Source of the DNA: Dactylonectria macrodidyma | Taxonomy: Eukaryota; Ascomycota; Sordariomycetes; Hypocreales; Nectriaceae | DNA length: 64,000 bases | Assembly: GCA_020744425.1 (NCBI GenBank) | Contig: JAGMUV010000008.1 | Span: forward strand, 744,001-808,000 | Reading direction: 5' to 3' | Part shown: positions 43,825 to 53,762 of the stretch, in pieces | How the letters are laid out: each line of letters opens with the position of its first letter | Position numbering within the stretch: position 1 is the stretch's first letter | Program-made: the position numbers and the translations under genes | The notes under the pieces: generated by a model | What the model saw: the letters and a program-made list of their open reading frames with translations, nothing else | Databases searched by the model: none | What the model was told of the DNA's origin: nothing

Positions 43825-45015
43825 ATGTCGGAACAGCCTCCCGCCATTTTCATACCCCCTGGGGAAGCCCTCCAAGCAGTGAAGCTCATCAACCCGGTCA
43901 ACTTTGGTCCAGCCATCATCAAGAGGTTCATGGAACCTGCTGTCCCGGGCTTGGAGACTTTCGCCTCGAGCCCTTCGCTGTCTTTTCTCCTCGAACACCA
44001 GTCCGGGAGAAAGCTGGTCTTTGACCTGGGAATCCGCAAAGACTATGAGAACTACTCGCCCACGATAGCCAAATATATTCCAACCACCAAGTACAGCATC
44101 AATATAGTGGGGAGCGTTGCAGATTTACTGAGAGACAATGGTGTAGCACTTGAAGAAGTTGAGGCAGTTATATGGAGGTCAGTTAGATTATTGTTGAAGA
44201 TACTTGTGATATGTACTCATCTATTATTCAGTCATTGGCATTGGGACCACATCGGGGACCCTTCCACTTTTCCGCCCACTACCGACTTGATTGTCGGTCC
44301 CGGTTTCAAAAAAGCAATGCTCCCAGGTGCTCCCTCAAACCCCGAGTCACCTATCCTTGAGAGTGATTATAGGTACGTTTGGCTTAGAGCAGCGAAGAGC
44401 GAAAACATGTTGACATTCGTTAGGGACCGGAATCTTCGGGAGATTACATTTGACAGTTCGAATGCAGTCAAGATTGGCAGGTTCCCGGCCTTTGACTACT
44501 TCGGCGATGGCTCCTTCTACCTTCTCGACAGTCCCGGGCATGCCGTAGGCCATCTGTGTGGCCTTGCCAGGACAACCAAGAACCCGGATACATTTGTGCT
44601 TCTGGGAGGAGACGTCTGCCACTACGCGGGCATCTTCCGTCCATCTAGATATCTCCCGGTTCCTGATCGCATTGCTCCTCATCCATGTCACCCCACGGAA
44701 GGCACGGTGTTGTGTCCCGGAGAAGCCTTTGATCGTCTGCAGAAGTCACGGGGAAGAGTACAAACCGACAGTCTCTTTGACTTGACTTTTGGCTTGGACA
44801 TCGGCCTGGCCAGAAAAACCACAGCGCAGTTACAAGAGCTTGACTGCAACGAGGATATCTTTGTTATCGTGGCTCATGATTCCACTGTAAGGGACGGTGT
44901 GCCGCATTTTCCGGAGAACTTGAACGATTGGAAGACGAGGGGACTGGGGAAAGGGCTGAAATGGTCGTTCTTGCGTGACCTTGAGAATTACTGGAAATCC
45001 GAAGGGCTCTACTAG
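43825..45015 (+). CDS. metallo-beta-lactamase-fold hydrolase (lactonase-like)
   Basis: Exons 43825-44177, 44232-44372 and 44424-45015, 361 residues; an in-frame ATG at 43765 would add 20 residues. The first intron falls inside the zinc motif: splicing gives 'AVIWSHWHWDHIGDP', the full H-x-H-x-D-H. Further metal ligands are likely in 'LDSPGHAVGHLCGL' and 'LLGGDVCHYAG', with 'VAHDST' near the C-terminus. Overall order resembles the AHL-lactonase-like branch of the superfamily. Next to two Baeyer-Villiger monooxygenases, lactone ring opening is the most economical role, but that is inference. Followed in the same direction by the second BVMO after 428 bp. Confidence 0.85.
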   Translation: MSEQPPAIFIPPGEALQAVKLINPVNFGPAIIKRFMEPAVPGLETFASSPSLSFLLEHQSGRKLVFDLGIRKDYENYSPTIAKYIPTTKYSINIVGSVADLLRDNGVALEEVEAVIWRSVRLLLKILVICTHLLFSHWHWDHIGDPSTFPPTTDLIVGPGFKKAMLPGAPSNPESPILESDYRYVWLRAAKSENMLTFVRDRNLREITFDSSNAVKIGRFPAFDYFGDGSFYLLDSPGHAVGHLCGLARTTKNPDTFVLLGGDVCHYAGIFRPSRYLPVPDRIAPHPCHPTEGTVLCPGEAFDRLQKSRGRVQTDSLFDLTFGLDIGLARKTTAQLQELDCNEDIFVIVAHDSTVRDGVPHFPENLNDWKTRGLGKGLKWSFLRDLENYWKSEGLY

Positions 45016-45443
45016 CTACATACGCGCGGCAACTAGAGAATCACTCAACATTACTGCATTGTGTGGCGGTAGCCGGGCCTCGTGATGACGGTTTACCTGG
45101 AATGTGTCCCCATGTTAGGGGCTTGGGAGACGGCCAGTAGCCGAGACTCAATGAACGTAGACTCCAACGCCGTCTCGGCAATAGAATGGCTTTCCTTTCT
45201 GGGATAACCGGATGAGGAGAGCCGGCTACCCCGGACTCTGCAAGCGCGGGGTAATGAACCAGGCAGTCGGGTCAAGCTTTGATTACTTAGCGGGCAATGT
45301 AATTCCACGAAACCGTCGGAATCTTAGTTTGTGCTTGAACAAGCTTTCATCTCCAATTCAATTCATTCTTTTCCTTCGGCCTTAAAGTTCTATCCCAACG
45401 GTTCCATCATAAAATCATCATTTCAAGCATCAAGAACTTCACC
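45016..45443 (+). promoter_or_regulatory. promoter of BVMO 2 with GGGATAACCGG motif
   Basis: GGGATAACCGG at 45201-45211, identical over 11 bases to 36041-36051, followed within 25 bases by GCCGGC and CCCCGG. It lies 233 bp before the ATG at 45444. Confidence 0.45.
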
Positions 45444-47207
45444 ATGCCTTCCGCAGCCATCAACGGCGAGGCGTCTGCCCTGCACAGCCATGAACTAGAC
45501 TACGATGTCCTCATTGTTGGCGCTGGACTGAGTGGAATTTTGAGTCTCTACCGCATGCGTGAGCTTGGCTTAAGAACGCTAGTGATAGAAGCTGGCTCGG
45601 CAGAGGGTGGCACTTGGTTCTGGTAAATACCGCCGCAGAGTCTGATCCAAGAGGTACAGTGACTAAACCATTGACCAGGAACCGGTACCCGGGAGCCCGA
45701 TTTGACTCTGAGAGTTACTCCTACATCTTCTCCTTCTCCCAAGAAGTCCTGGATGAGTGGAACTGGACCGAGCACTTTGCGCCCCAACCAGAAACGCTCC
45801 GGTACATTCAATACCTTACCAACAAGTTTGACCTGAAGCGTGACATGCAATTCGATACGCAGATAAAATCGGCTCGCTTCCAGGATGAGAATTCATCATG
45901 GCTCTTGGAAGATGAGGACGGCCAGACCTATACGTGTCGATATCTGATCACAGCCATGGGCATCTTGAACAAGCCAACACTGCCCAACATTGCAGGCGTG
46001 CAGAACTTCAAGGGGCAGTCCTGGCATACGGCAAGATGGCCTGACGATGCATCTAGTCTCGAGGGCAAGCGCGTTGGAATCATCGGGACCGGGGCAACAG
46101 CCATCCAAACCATCCAGGCCATCTCGGACAAGGTTGGCCATCTGACTGTTTTCCAGAGAACGCCCAACTGGACCGCCCCGCTTCGGAATGAGAAGATATC
46201 ACCTGAAGAAATGGATGAGATCCGCAAAAACTACCCCGAGATATTCCGTCAGTGCCTCGAGTCGTACTCATGCTTCATTCACGTCAGCGATACCAAGAGT
46301 GTCTTCTCCATGACAGAAAAGGAACGTCAAGCACATTGGGAAAGGTTATATGCGCTCCCTGGCTTCGCCAAAGTACTTAGCATCTCCTCTGATATCTACA
46401 CCGACCGCAAGGCAAACGAGCTGTACAGCAAGTTTCACGCTGACAAGATACGAGCCCGGGTTCATGACCCGGAAGTGGCGGAGAAGCTGATCCCAAAGAA
46501 CCACGGGTTCGGTACACGAAGAGTACCATTGGAAAGTGGCTACTTTGAGGTCTTTAACCAGCCCAACGTCAAATTGGTTGATATCCGGGATGATCCGATC
46601 TCTCAAATCACAGAGACCGGTGTTCAAACAGGCCAAGCACTTCACGAGCTGGATATTCTCATCTACGCCACGGGCTTTGATGCAGTAACTGGGTCTTTCA
46701 ATGCTGTTGATATCCAAGGCCGAAATGAGACGAAGCTGAAAGATGTTTGGAGCAATGGTATCCATACCTTCCTAGGTCTCACGGTCAAGGACTTTCCCAA
46801 CATGTTTATGATAATGGGCCCCCACCAGATGTTTGGAAATATTCCACGGTATGTTGATTCATTGCTTGTTATTCCATCGCTGATACTAACGAATTCATTC
46901 TCCCAGATCGATCGAGTATGCTGTAGATTGGGTAGCCGATTTTATTCACTACGCTCGAGATAATAACATCACATACGCGGAAGCCACGGAAAAGGGCATG
47001 GAGGAATGGACAGCACACGTGCACGAGTGCGGCAAAGGCCTGCTTGCAAATGAAGTTGACTCCTGGATGACGGGCGTGAACAAGAACTTGGCTCATAAAC
47101 AGAAGCGATCCATGACGAGGTACAACGGGCCGGCGCCAGGGTATCGGAAGCGTTGCGACGAGGTCAAGGCGAGGGACTATAGTGATTTCATCCTGCGATT
47201 TGGTTGA
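45444..47207 (+). CDS. Baeyer-Villiger monooxygenase 2 (cyclohexanone-monooxygenase type)
   Basis: Exons 45444-45622, 45679-46848 and 46907-47207, 549 residues, the usual size of the CHMO type without N-terminal extension. The FAD site is 'VLIVGAGLSGILSLYRMREL' at residue 21. Splicing restores 'GGTWFWNRYPGARFD'. The fingerprint 'FKGQSWHTARWP' (F-x-G-x3-H-x3-W-P) lies near residue 170 and is followed by 'VGIIGTGATAIQTI' and 'IYATGFDAVTGSF'. The C-terminal exon carries 'DWVADFIHYARDNNITYAEA', typical of the family. The clear differences from BVMO 1 in length, introns and motifs argue against a recent duplication, so the two probably act at different steps or on different ketones. Confidence 0.9.
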
Positions 47208-47471
47208 AACTGCTACGTAGTAATTTTATATCCTTTCCCATATCTGCGTTTCACGGCAATGATGGATATCATTGATTCGTCCCAAGGCGCTCATGAGGCT
47301 GTTGAAGTATTGGACCGTTTCGATCTATTCACTCTTAATTCTTGCCAAATGGCAACGTCAAGATTGTGATGGCACTGTAGGCAGTCCAAGGCTAAGCCAA
47401 AAGAAACGACTCTTGAAACAGCTATTTAATTGTAATTGGCGTCAAGTGTGCATTCTACTCACAATAGCATT

Positions 47472-48599
47472 TTACGGTGTGACCCCCGATTCTCGGACAT
47501 CAAATTTTCCAGAAGCACCTGGATTAGAGAGAGCCCAGCGAATCCCATCTTCCATGACCCTATCCCATCTTGAAGATTCGCTAATCTGTTCACCGAACCT
47601 TCGAAAGCCATGGGGCAAGCCCTTGAAAATATGAATGTTCGTAGGGACTCTACGTCACGTAATAGTCAGTACCAGCCGTCTATCTATCAAAGGGGGGGGA
47701 TCCTACCCTGCTTCTGCGAGCTTTTTCCCATATAGCAACCCCTCATCTCGAAGGGGATCTAGACCAGCTATTCCGAAGACGGTCGGCGGCAGTCCCTTCA
47801 CTAGCTCACTCGACGCATTCCCCGGATTGAGACGGAGGTCCTTGGCATCGGCATCGCCAATCTTGAGCAAATCTGTGAAAAACTTGACTGTTGTCATAGG
47901 AAGTATCGGCGCGTGCTCATTCTCGATGTAGGACGAGAGTGCAGGATTCTTCAACTGCTGCAACTGCGAATCATAGCAGTCTGTATGGACGACACATGGA
48001 ATCATGAGGACTTGCCCGGCGATCTTGGGCCTTGAGAGGGCATTCGGCGATGCGTGTTGCTTCAGTGTCAGAGCAGCTGCAAGCTGGGCTCCCGCAGAGA
48101 TGCCTCCGATTAGGACCTCGTTACTCTTTCCCAGCAGTTCTTCAATATGTTCATGCACCCAGAAAAAAGCATCTTCTACATCGTCCCATGCCATGGGGTA
48201 GGTGGCTTCTGGCGTATGGCGGTAATTAACGTTGACGACAGTCACCATGGACCCACAGGCGATGCGAGTGCAGATGGCATCTTCCGAGGACAAAGTTCCG
48301 AATAAGTACCCTCCGCCATGCAAATGGATGTATATGGGAAGACTGGCGGTATCATCAATAGCTGCTGGCCTGTATGCTCGGGCTTCAATACGTGCTCCGT
48401 CCCGTGTTTCGATATGGTAGTCTTTCATGTGGATTGATGACGATAACAAGCTCATGGCTTTTGCTGATATCTCCTCCCGTCCTTGGTTCACGACGCTCTG
48501 TCTTTCTTCCAGGCTCTCGAAGACGGGAGGAGGAGGAAGGGTGGCTTCGACCGCTAACCAGTCCTGAGACTTGCCGCCGTACTGGGAAAAGTCACACAT
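47472..48599 (-). CDS. alpha/beta hydrolase, hormone-sensitive-lipase-like esterase
   Basis: Exons 48599-47707 and 47649-47472 on the minus strand, 356 residues. The oxyanion motif HGGG ('YIHLHGGGYLFGTLSSEDA') lies near residue 93. The nucleophile elbow is 'GISAGAQLAAAL', with Ile where the family usually has Asp (GDSAG). The acid is in 'AGLDPLRDEG', and the catalytic His is in exon 2 ('FKGLPHGFRRFG'), so the short intron is needed for an active enzyme. The family cleaves short to medium esters and lactones. Downstream of BVMO 2 and tail to tail with it, it could hydrolyse a Baeyer-Villiger ester or lactone product. Confidence 0.88.
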
Positions 48600-48950
48600 G
48601 ATGGATAAAGATTTGTGATGAAGGGGGCTAGAAGTATGAGAGAGGATGGATACCAGTGCACAGGAGCTTTGAGTTGGCCTGAGACCGCCGTACCTACGTA
48701 AGCTATCGGTGAAGTTCTTACGTTACCGACAAGCCTCCTCGGCTCGAAATTGCCGAACCCCGCAACTCACAAGCAGATCAGCACTCGGCTTGCCTAATTC
48801 TGCTAACCGGAGGAAAGCCCCGGATCAACAGGCGAATCCAACTTAGGTCCCGGCCGCTGACAGCTTCACGAGCCAAGAGAGATAAAATGAATGCTACGAT
48901 TTGCCTGTGGTTGGTGCAACGTCGGTCCAAGTCAACAACATCGTCTAACC
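48600..48950. promoter_or_regulatory. divergent promoter of esterase and SDR 2
   Basis: 351 bp. Contains GCTAACCGGAGG at 48802-48813 and CCCCGG shortly after, related to the 36041 and 45201 motif. Confidence 0.4.
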
Positions 48951-49850
48951 ATGTCATCTAAAATCCCCACAGAGCCACCATCTCGCTCATTGAAGGGCAA
49001 AGTCGCCATCGTGACTGGGGCCGGATGTGTTGGTGATGGCATTGGAAACGGCCGAGCAATCTCCATCATGCTTGCTGATGAAGGCTGCAACGTTGTCTGT
49101 CTTGATACCAACTTAGAATGGGCGTCCAAGACAGCCGAGATGGCCGGCCAAAAGCAGAGCGAAGCTTCTGCGGTCCCCTTGCAGGGTAACGTCACGATTC
49201 CCAGCGATTGCGAAAAAGCTGTTGCCGTGGCACTCGAAAAGTTCGGTCGCCTGGATATACTCATCAATAACGTTGGCATCGGCGGTGCCCGGGGTACAGC
49301 TATCGAAGTGGACATGGACGACTGGTCGACAGGCCTCAATGTCAATGTATCTAGCATGGTTCTCATGGCCAAGTACGCTATTCCAGCCATGACTAAAAAC
49401 AGCGGCGAGACTAGGGGTGCCATCATCAACATGGGCAGTGTAGCTGGACTGAAAGGAGGAACACCGCACCTGCTTTATCCCACTGCCAAAGGCGCTGTTG
49501 TGAACATGACCAGAGCAATGGCAGCGCACCATGCAAAAGACGGTATCCGAGTTAACTGCGTCTGTCCAGGGGTGAGTATAAACCCAGTCGTTAAGAAGCT
49601 TACTAATTGGCTTTAGATGCTATACACACCGATGATGTATGCCACGGGAATGTCCGAGGAGGCCAGAGAAGCGAGAAAGGCGCGGAGTTTGTTGGGGACT
49701 GAGGGAAATGGATGGGATGCAGCATGCGCTGTCGTATTTCTAGCAAGTGATCATGCCCGCTGGATCACTGGGGCGATACTGCCTGTCGACGCCGGAACGA
49801 CGGCAGCGGTTGGAATAGGGATGCCGACAAGCGCGAGCGTCAACGGATGA
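48951..49850 (+). CDS. short-chain dehydrogenase (SDR 2)
   Basis: Exons 48951-49571 and 49617-49850, 284 residues; ATG 48951 (context AACCATG) is preferred over ATG 48891. The intron is 45 nt with an ACTAAT branch point. The cofactor loop is 'AIVTGAGCVGDGIGNGRAIS', an expanded version, followed by 'DILINNVGIGG', 'IINMGSVAG' and the catalytic 'YPTAKGAVVNMTRAM'. The C-terminus 'ACAVVFLASDHARWITGAIL' plus 'PVDAG' is the classical FabG-like end. Likely an alcohol or hydroxyacid oxidation step of the same pathway. Confidence 0.88.
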
Positions 49851-49917
49851 ACTTGCGGCAGTCAACACAGAATAAGATGGTTCATCAATGATATATTCAT
49901 CAGGACATGGCCTTCAC

Positions 49918-51318
49918 CTAATCGTGTGTCAAGGCAATGCGTGCCCGTACTTCTCCCTTCCCAAGAGCTTCGAGAACCTCAGGGAAGTCCTGCAGTTTTC
50001 GCTTTTCTACCTGAGGCCTGATGGATCCTACGGCAATCAACTCGAGGACTTCTTCGAGATCCTTCACCTGACCCCCATAAGAGAAGATGAAGGACAGCCT
50101 CTTCCTAGTCCCAATCTTCATGTGAATCGTATTCTCTGTGTCAAGACTTCCAATACAGAGGAGTTTTCCACCACGTCGGACTAGCACAGGTATCAGTTTC
50201 AGTCTCCTCATAAGCATGTTATGTGCGCCAAGGTCGCTTACCGATGTGCTGAGCGTCCTCAAACGTCTGATGAGTTCCAACAAAGTCCAGCACCGTATCT
50301 ATGCTTCCCGTCAACCCAACCTTAGTAACGAATTCTTGCGGCGGTGTGCCTATCGGGACGACATCACAGGACGGGATTCCGAGTCTCTGTGCTTCGTCCA
50401 GGCGTTCTTGTCTTATGTCTGACACTATGATCCTCGGTCCGATGTGAAGCAGGATCTGGAGGGCGTTGAATCCCAACCCCCCAAGGCCAAAGAGAAAGAC
50501 AGTTTCGCTGCTCTTCACTTCTCCCCGTCTCTTGATGGCATGGTACGCAGTGTTGACGGCATCGGTGGCAACTGCTGCTTCCTCCGGGGAAACACCTATC
50601 ACAAATTGCTTCAGAGTGGATCGGATGGTAAGTAATCAATATCACCAACCTTTAGGTACTTTGACTGCACCTCGTATATCGATCGTGGCGTAGGGTGCAT
50701 AGAACCCATCTTGGCCAATACCAGAATGATGACCTCTCTCGCAGAGCTGGCTCAGATCACGAGAGCATTCCGGGCAGTCGCCTTGTCCACAGCCAGGGAC
50801 AGCGTGAAGTGCAACAATATCGCCCTGCATGATAAGCTAGTGATATTCCAATATCAGCCAGGGGACTCTCACCACTTTGAGTTTGGAACCTGTCACAGCA
50901 GAGCCGAGTTGGATGATTTGGCCACAGCCCTCATGGCCCTGTATTAAATTGTTAGTTGACGGCTCATCTTTTCAACCCGTCACTTTCTGACTGTCTTACC
51001 AGGATATACTTCTCTTGGAACCATGATGCTTGCTTGTCGATGGTAAGCAGTGAGTGGTCGCTCCTGCAAACTACATCATGGTTAGCCCTCCACAAACCTC
51101 AGGAGCCACTTATCATCCATACCTCCAGATGCAAGCATCTTGCAAAGAATCTCGGTCGGTGAGACTTTGGGCACCGGGACCTCTTCGAAAATCTTAAACT
51201 CTGGTCAACGATATCCAGGCTCACGCCTTTGACTAGTAGGTACCGGCTTAGGATTTCCTCGATGCTTTCGCCAAGCTAGCATCGTTTCGGGTACAATCTC
51301 TGGTGATATGGGGGCCAT
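49918..51318 (-). CDS. zinc-dependent alcohol dehydrogenase (MDR family)
   Basis: Seven exons on the minus strand: 51318-51244,51198-51123,51070-51000,50938-50873,50824-50650,50595-50242 and 50180-49918, 359 residues. All six introns (45-61 nt) are GT-AG and keep frame. N-terminus 'ETMLAWRKHRGNPKP' is typical. Catalytic zinc ligands are in 'SGVCRSDHSLL' and 'GHEGCGQII'. The structural-zinc lobe 'GCGQGDCPECSRDLSQLC' has four Cys, but the first spacing is C-x4-C instead of the common C-x2-C. The cofactor site is 'VFLFGLGGLGFNALQILLH', followed by 'VSDIRQERLDEAQRLG', where Asp suggests NAD rather than NADP. Likely oxidises a primary or secondary alcohol formed after lactone or ester opening. Head to head with the acyl-CoA ligase. 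Confidence 0.88.
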
Positions 51319-51728
51319 AATGGTTACACGTAGATTATTTCGTAGGCGAATTAGGATATTGTGTTTCTTGATACTAATAAATTGCCCACACAGGACGCAG
51401 TTCTACTTACGATCGTCGTCAGGGATGTTCAGTCTAATGAGACCCTCCGGCAACTCATCTCAGCGATGCCGGAGGGGTTGAAGCTTGCCGAGCATGTGAC
51501 CCAGTTGCAAGCCTAGCCTGCCATGTAAGCGGTCGGCTTCATGATCGGTTATCCATAAACACACTAGCGCCTCTACCATGCCTCCTTGTGAATCTACCGG
51601 TCTCACACTCCACAGTCGTTTATTAGGTAGCTATACAACAAGGGTACACTAGAAAACTTAAGGAAATTTTGACAGGTACATCTCAACTCTTGTCAAATCC
51701 AGTGACTGGACATCTTCTCTCTATCACA
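51319..51728. promoter_or_regulatory. divergent promoter of ADH and acyl-CoA ligase
   Basis: 410 bp. Contains the inverted repeat at 51443-51476 and, on the minus strand, GGATAACCG at 51546-51554. Confidence 0.5.
51443..51476. promoter_or_regulatory. CGG/CCG inverted repeat, candidate Zn2Cys6 site
   Basis: CCCTCCGGCA, a 14-base spacer, then TGCCGGAGGG: ten-base perfect arms carrying CGG/CCG triplets, as dimeric Zn2Cys6 factors bind. It lies in the middle of the shared promoter. Confidence 0.5.
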
Positions 51729-53762
51729 ATGGTTTTCCATCCACCGAGCTGGGTGCCACAACTCCCCAGAGGTTAACCTCCTCCTTTCATTGTCTGCTTG
51801 CCACTAACGACTCCCAAGATCCCCCGGATTCAATTCCGATTGCCGAGTTCATGAGCAATGAGGTATATGGCCGTCACCCGATTGCAGAGAGCAGGAACCC
51901 ATTCACTTGTGGCCTCACTGGACGAACATACCCTGCCAATGAACTCTTCCGGCGTTCCGAGTATTTGGCCCGGTCGTTTGCACAAACGCTCGGTTGGAAG
52001 GTGAATGAAGGGACGCCATGGGATAAGACCTTGGCCATCTTCTCCTTGAACACGGTAAATGACTGGATCACTGGCGATTCAAAAACGCTTTTACTGACTT
52101 ATTAAGATCGACTTCATCACAGCTATATATGGGGTTCACAGGTTGTCTGGAATAGTTACACCAGCCAATGCTGCGTACTCAGCGGCCGAACTATCTCACC
52201 AGCTCAAGTCCTCGGGAGCAAAGGCGTTGATCACTTGTGTGCCTTTACTGAAGACCGCCCTCGAAGCTGCCCAAGCTGCAGGCATACCAGATGAGAATGT
52301 CTTCATATTCGACCTCCCCGGCTTCGAGGTAGCTGGGATACATGCTCGAAAGACTGTGGAGAAGCTCATCCATGAGGGCTCCCAACTGCCCGACCTTGAT
52401 CCTCTTATGTGGGTCCAGGGACAAGGAGCTCGACAGCCAGCTTTCCTCTGCTATTCAAGCGGGACATCCGGGTTGCCAGTAAGTGCCGTGCCTCTTGTAC
52501 AAATGGGTTGCCTTGACTAACCACTAATGAAGAAAGCAGTCATGATCTCCCACTGCAACGTCATCTCAAATGTGTTGCAGCATGTTACATATGAGTCACT
52601 CGGTCGTTGCAGAAACGGCGTGAAGACGCAGGCTGTGTCGGGGTTTCTCCCATTCAGCCACATCTACGGTCTCATGATTGCATCTCACACCAGCACATGG
52701 CGGGGCGACGAGGTAATTGTCCTGCCAAAGTTTGAGTTACGGGCTTTTCTTGGCTCGATCCAAAGATTCAGGATCCGACAGATTTTGTTGGTAAGAACTA
52801 ATACGCCCGCAGTGTTCATTTGCTAATAGTTCCAGGTGCCACCGGTCATCATTCAACTACTGCAGATGAGAGATGTCTGTACTGAGTATGATTTAAGCAG
52901 CGTGCAATTTCTGTATAGCGGTGCGGCGCCATTAGGCGAAGAAACCATCCACGAGATTCAAAGTATCTACCCCGGCTGGACGATTGGCCAGGCTTATGGT
53001 GAGTTGAAAAGAGGTCTTTACTGACAGGCGGCTGATCTAAGCATGAAAGGTATGACGGAAACCGCCACAGTCGTTTCATCACCTAGTGAGCACGACATCT
53101 TCACTAAGGCATCAGGATCTTTACTGCCGGAAGTCAAAGCAAAGATCCTCGACATGGAAGGCAATGAAATCACCCAGTATAACAAGTCCGGCGAGCTTCT
53201 CGTGCAGGCACCATCTGTGGTATTGGGATATCTCAACAACGAGAAAGCAACAGCCGAAACCTTCATTTTCGACAAAGACGGCCGCTGGATCCGAACCGGT
53301 GATGAGGCCTTGGTTACCCTCGCACCGTCCGGTAACGAGCACTTGGTGATCGTGGATCGGATTAAGGAGCTAATCAAAGTCAAGGTTCGTGAAACTGAAC
53401 TTTGTTGGCAAGCAGCAACTGACAAGGTACAGGGCCATCAAGTGGCGCCGGCAGAGCTTGAAGCTCACATCTTGGCTCATCCAGCGGTCTCAGACTGTGC
53501 AGTAATACAAGTACCTGATGGCCGAGCTGGAGAGTGGCCCAAGGCTCTTGTTGTCAGAAGCCCTTCTGTCGGATTAGTTGCTGAAGAAGAACTAGCACAG
53601 GAGATTGCAAGGCACGTTGCAGTTCACAAAGCCCCCTATAAGCAGCTGAAGGGGGGTGTGGAGTTTCTGGACTCTATTCCGAAAAGCCCGAGCGGTAAAA
53701 TTCTCCGGCGTCTTTTGAGAGATAGAGAGAAGGTTCGAAGGCGACATATAGCAAAGATCTAA
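51729..53762 (+). CDS. acyl-CoA ligase, 4-coumarate-CoA-ligase type, possible peroxisomal
   Basis: Seven exons: 51729-51771,51819-52054,52107-52478,52533-52790,52836-52998,53050-53384 and 53433-53762, 578 residues. The adenylation motifs are 'CYSSGTSGLPKAVMISHCN' (P-loop, joined across an intron), 'GAAPLGEET', 'GQAYGMTETATV', 'RWIRTGDEAL', 'VDRIKELIKVKGHQVAPAEL' and the catalytic lysine in 'IPKSPSGKILRRLL'. The last three residues are AKI, a plausible PTS1. The final intron is 48 nt, a multiple of three without stop, so unspliced reading would insert 16 residues into the hinge; splicing gives the canonical hinge. The enzyme activates a carboxylic acid to its CoA thioester, a fitting last step before peroxisomal beta-oxidation. 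Confidence 0.9.

Noticed and set aside
34707..53762. Interpretation as a classical biosynthetic gene cluster
   Set aside because: Not excluded, but no scaffold enzyme is present and the permease and ligase types fit uptake and activation better; kept as the alternative.
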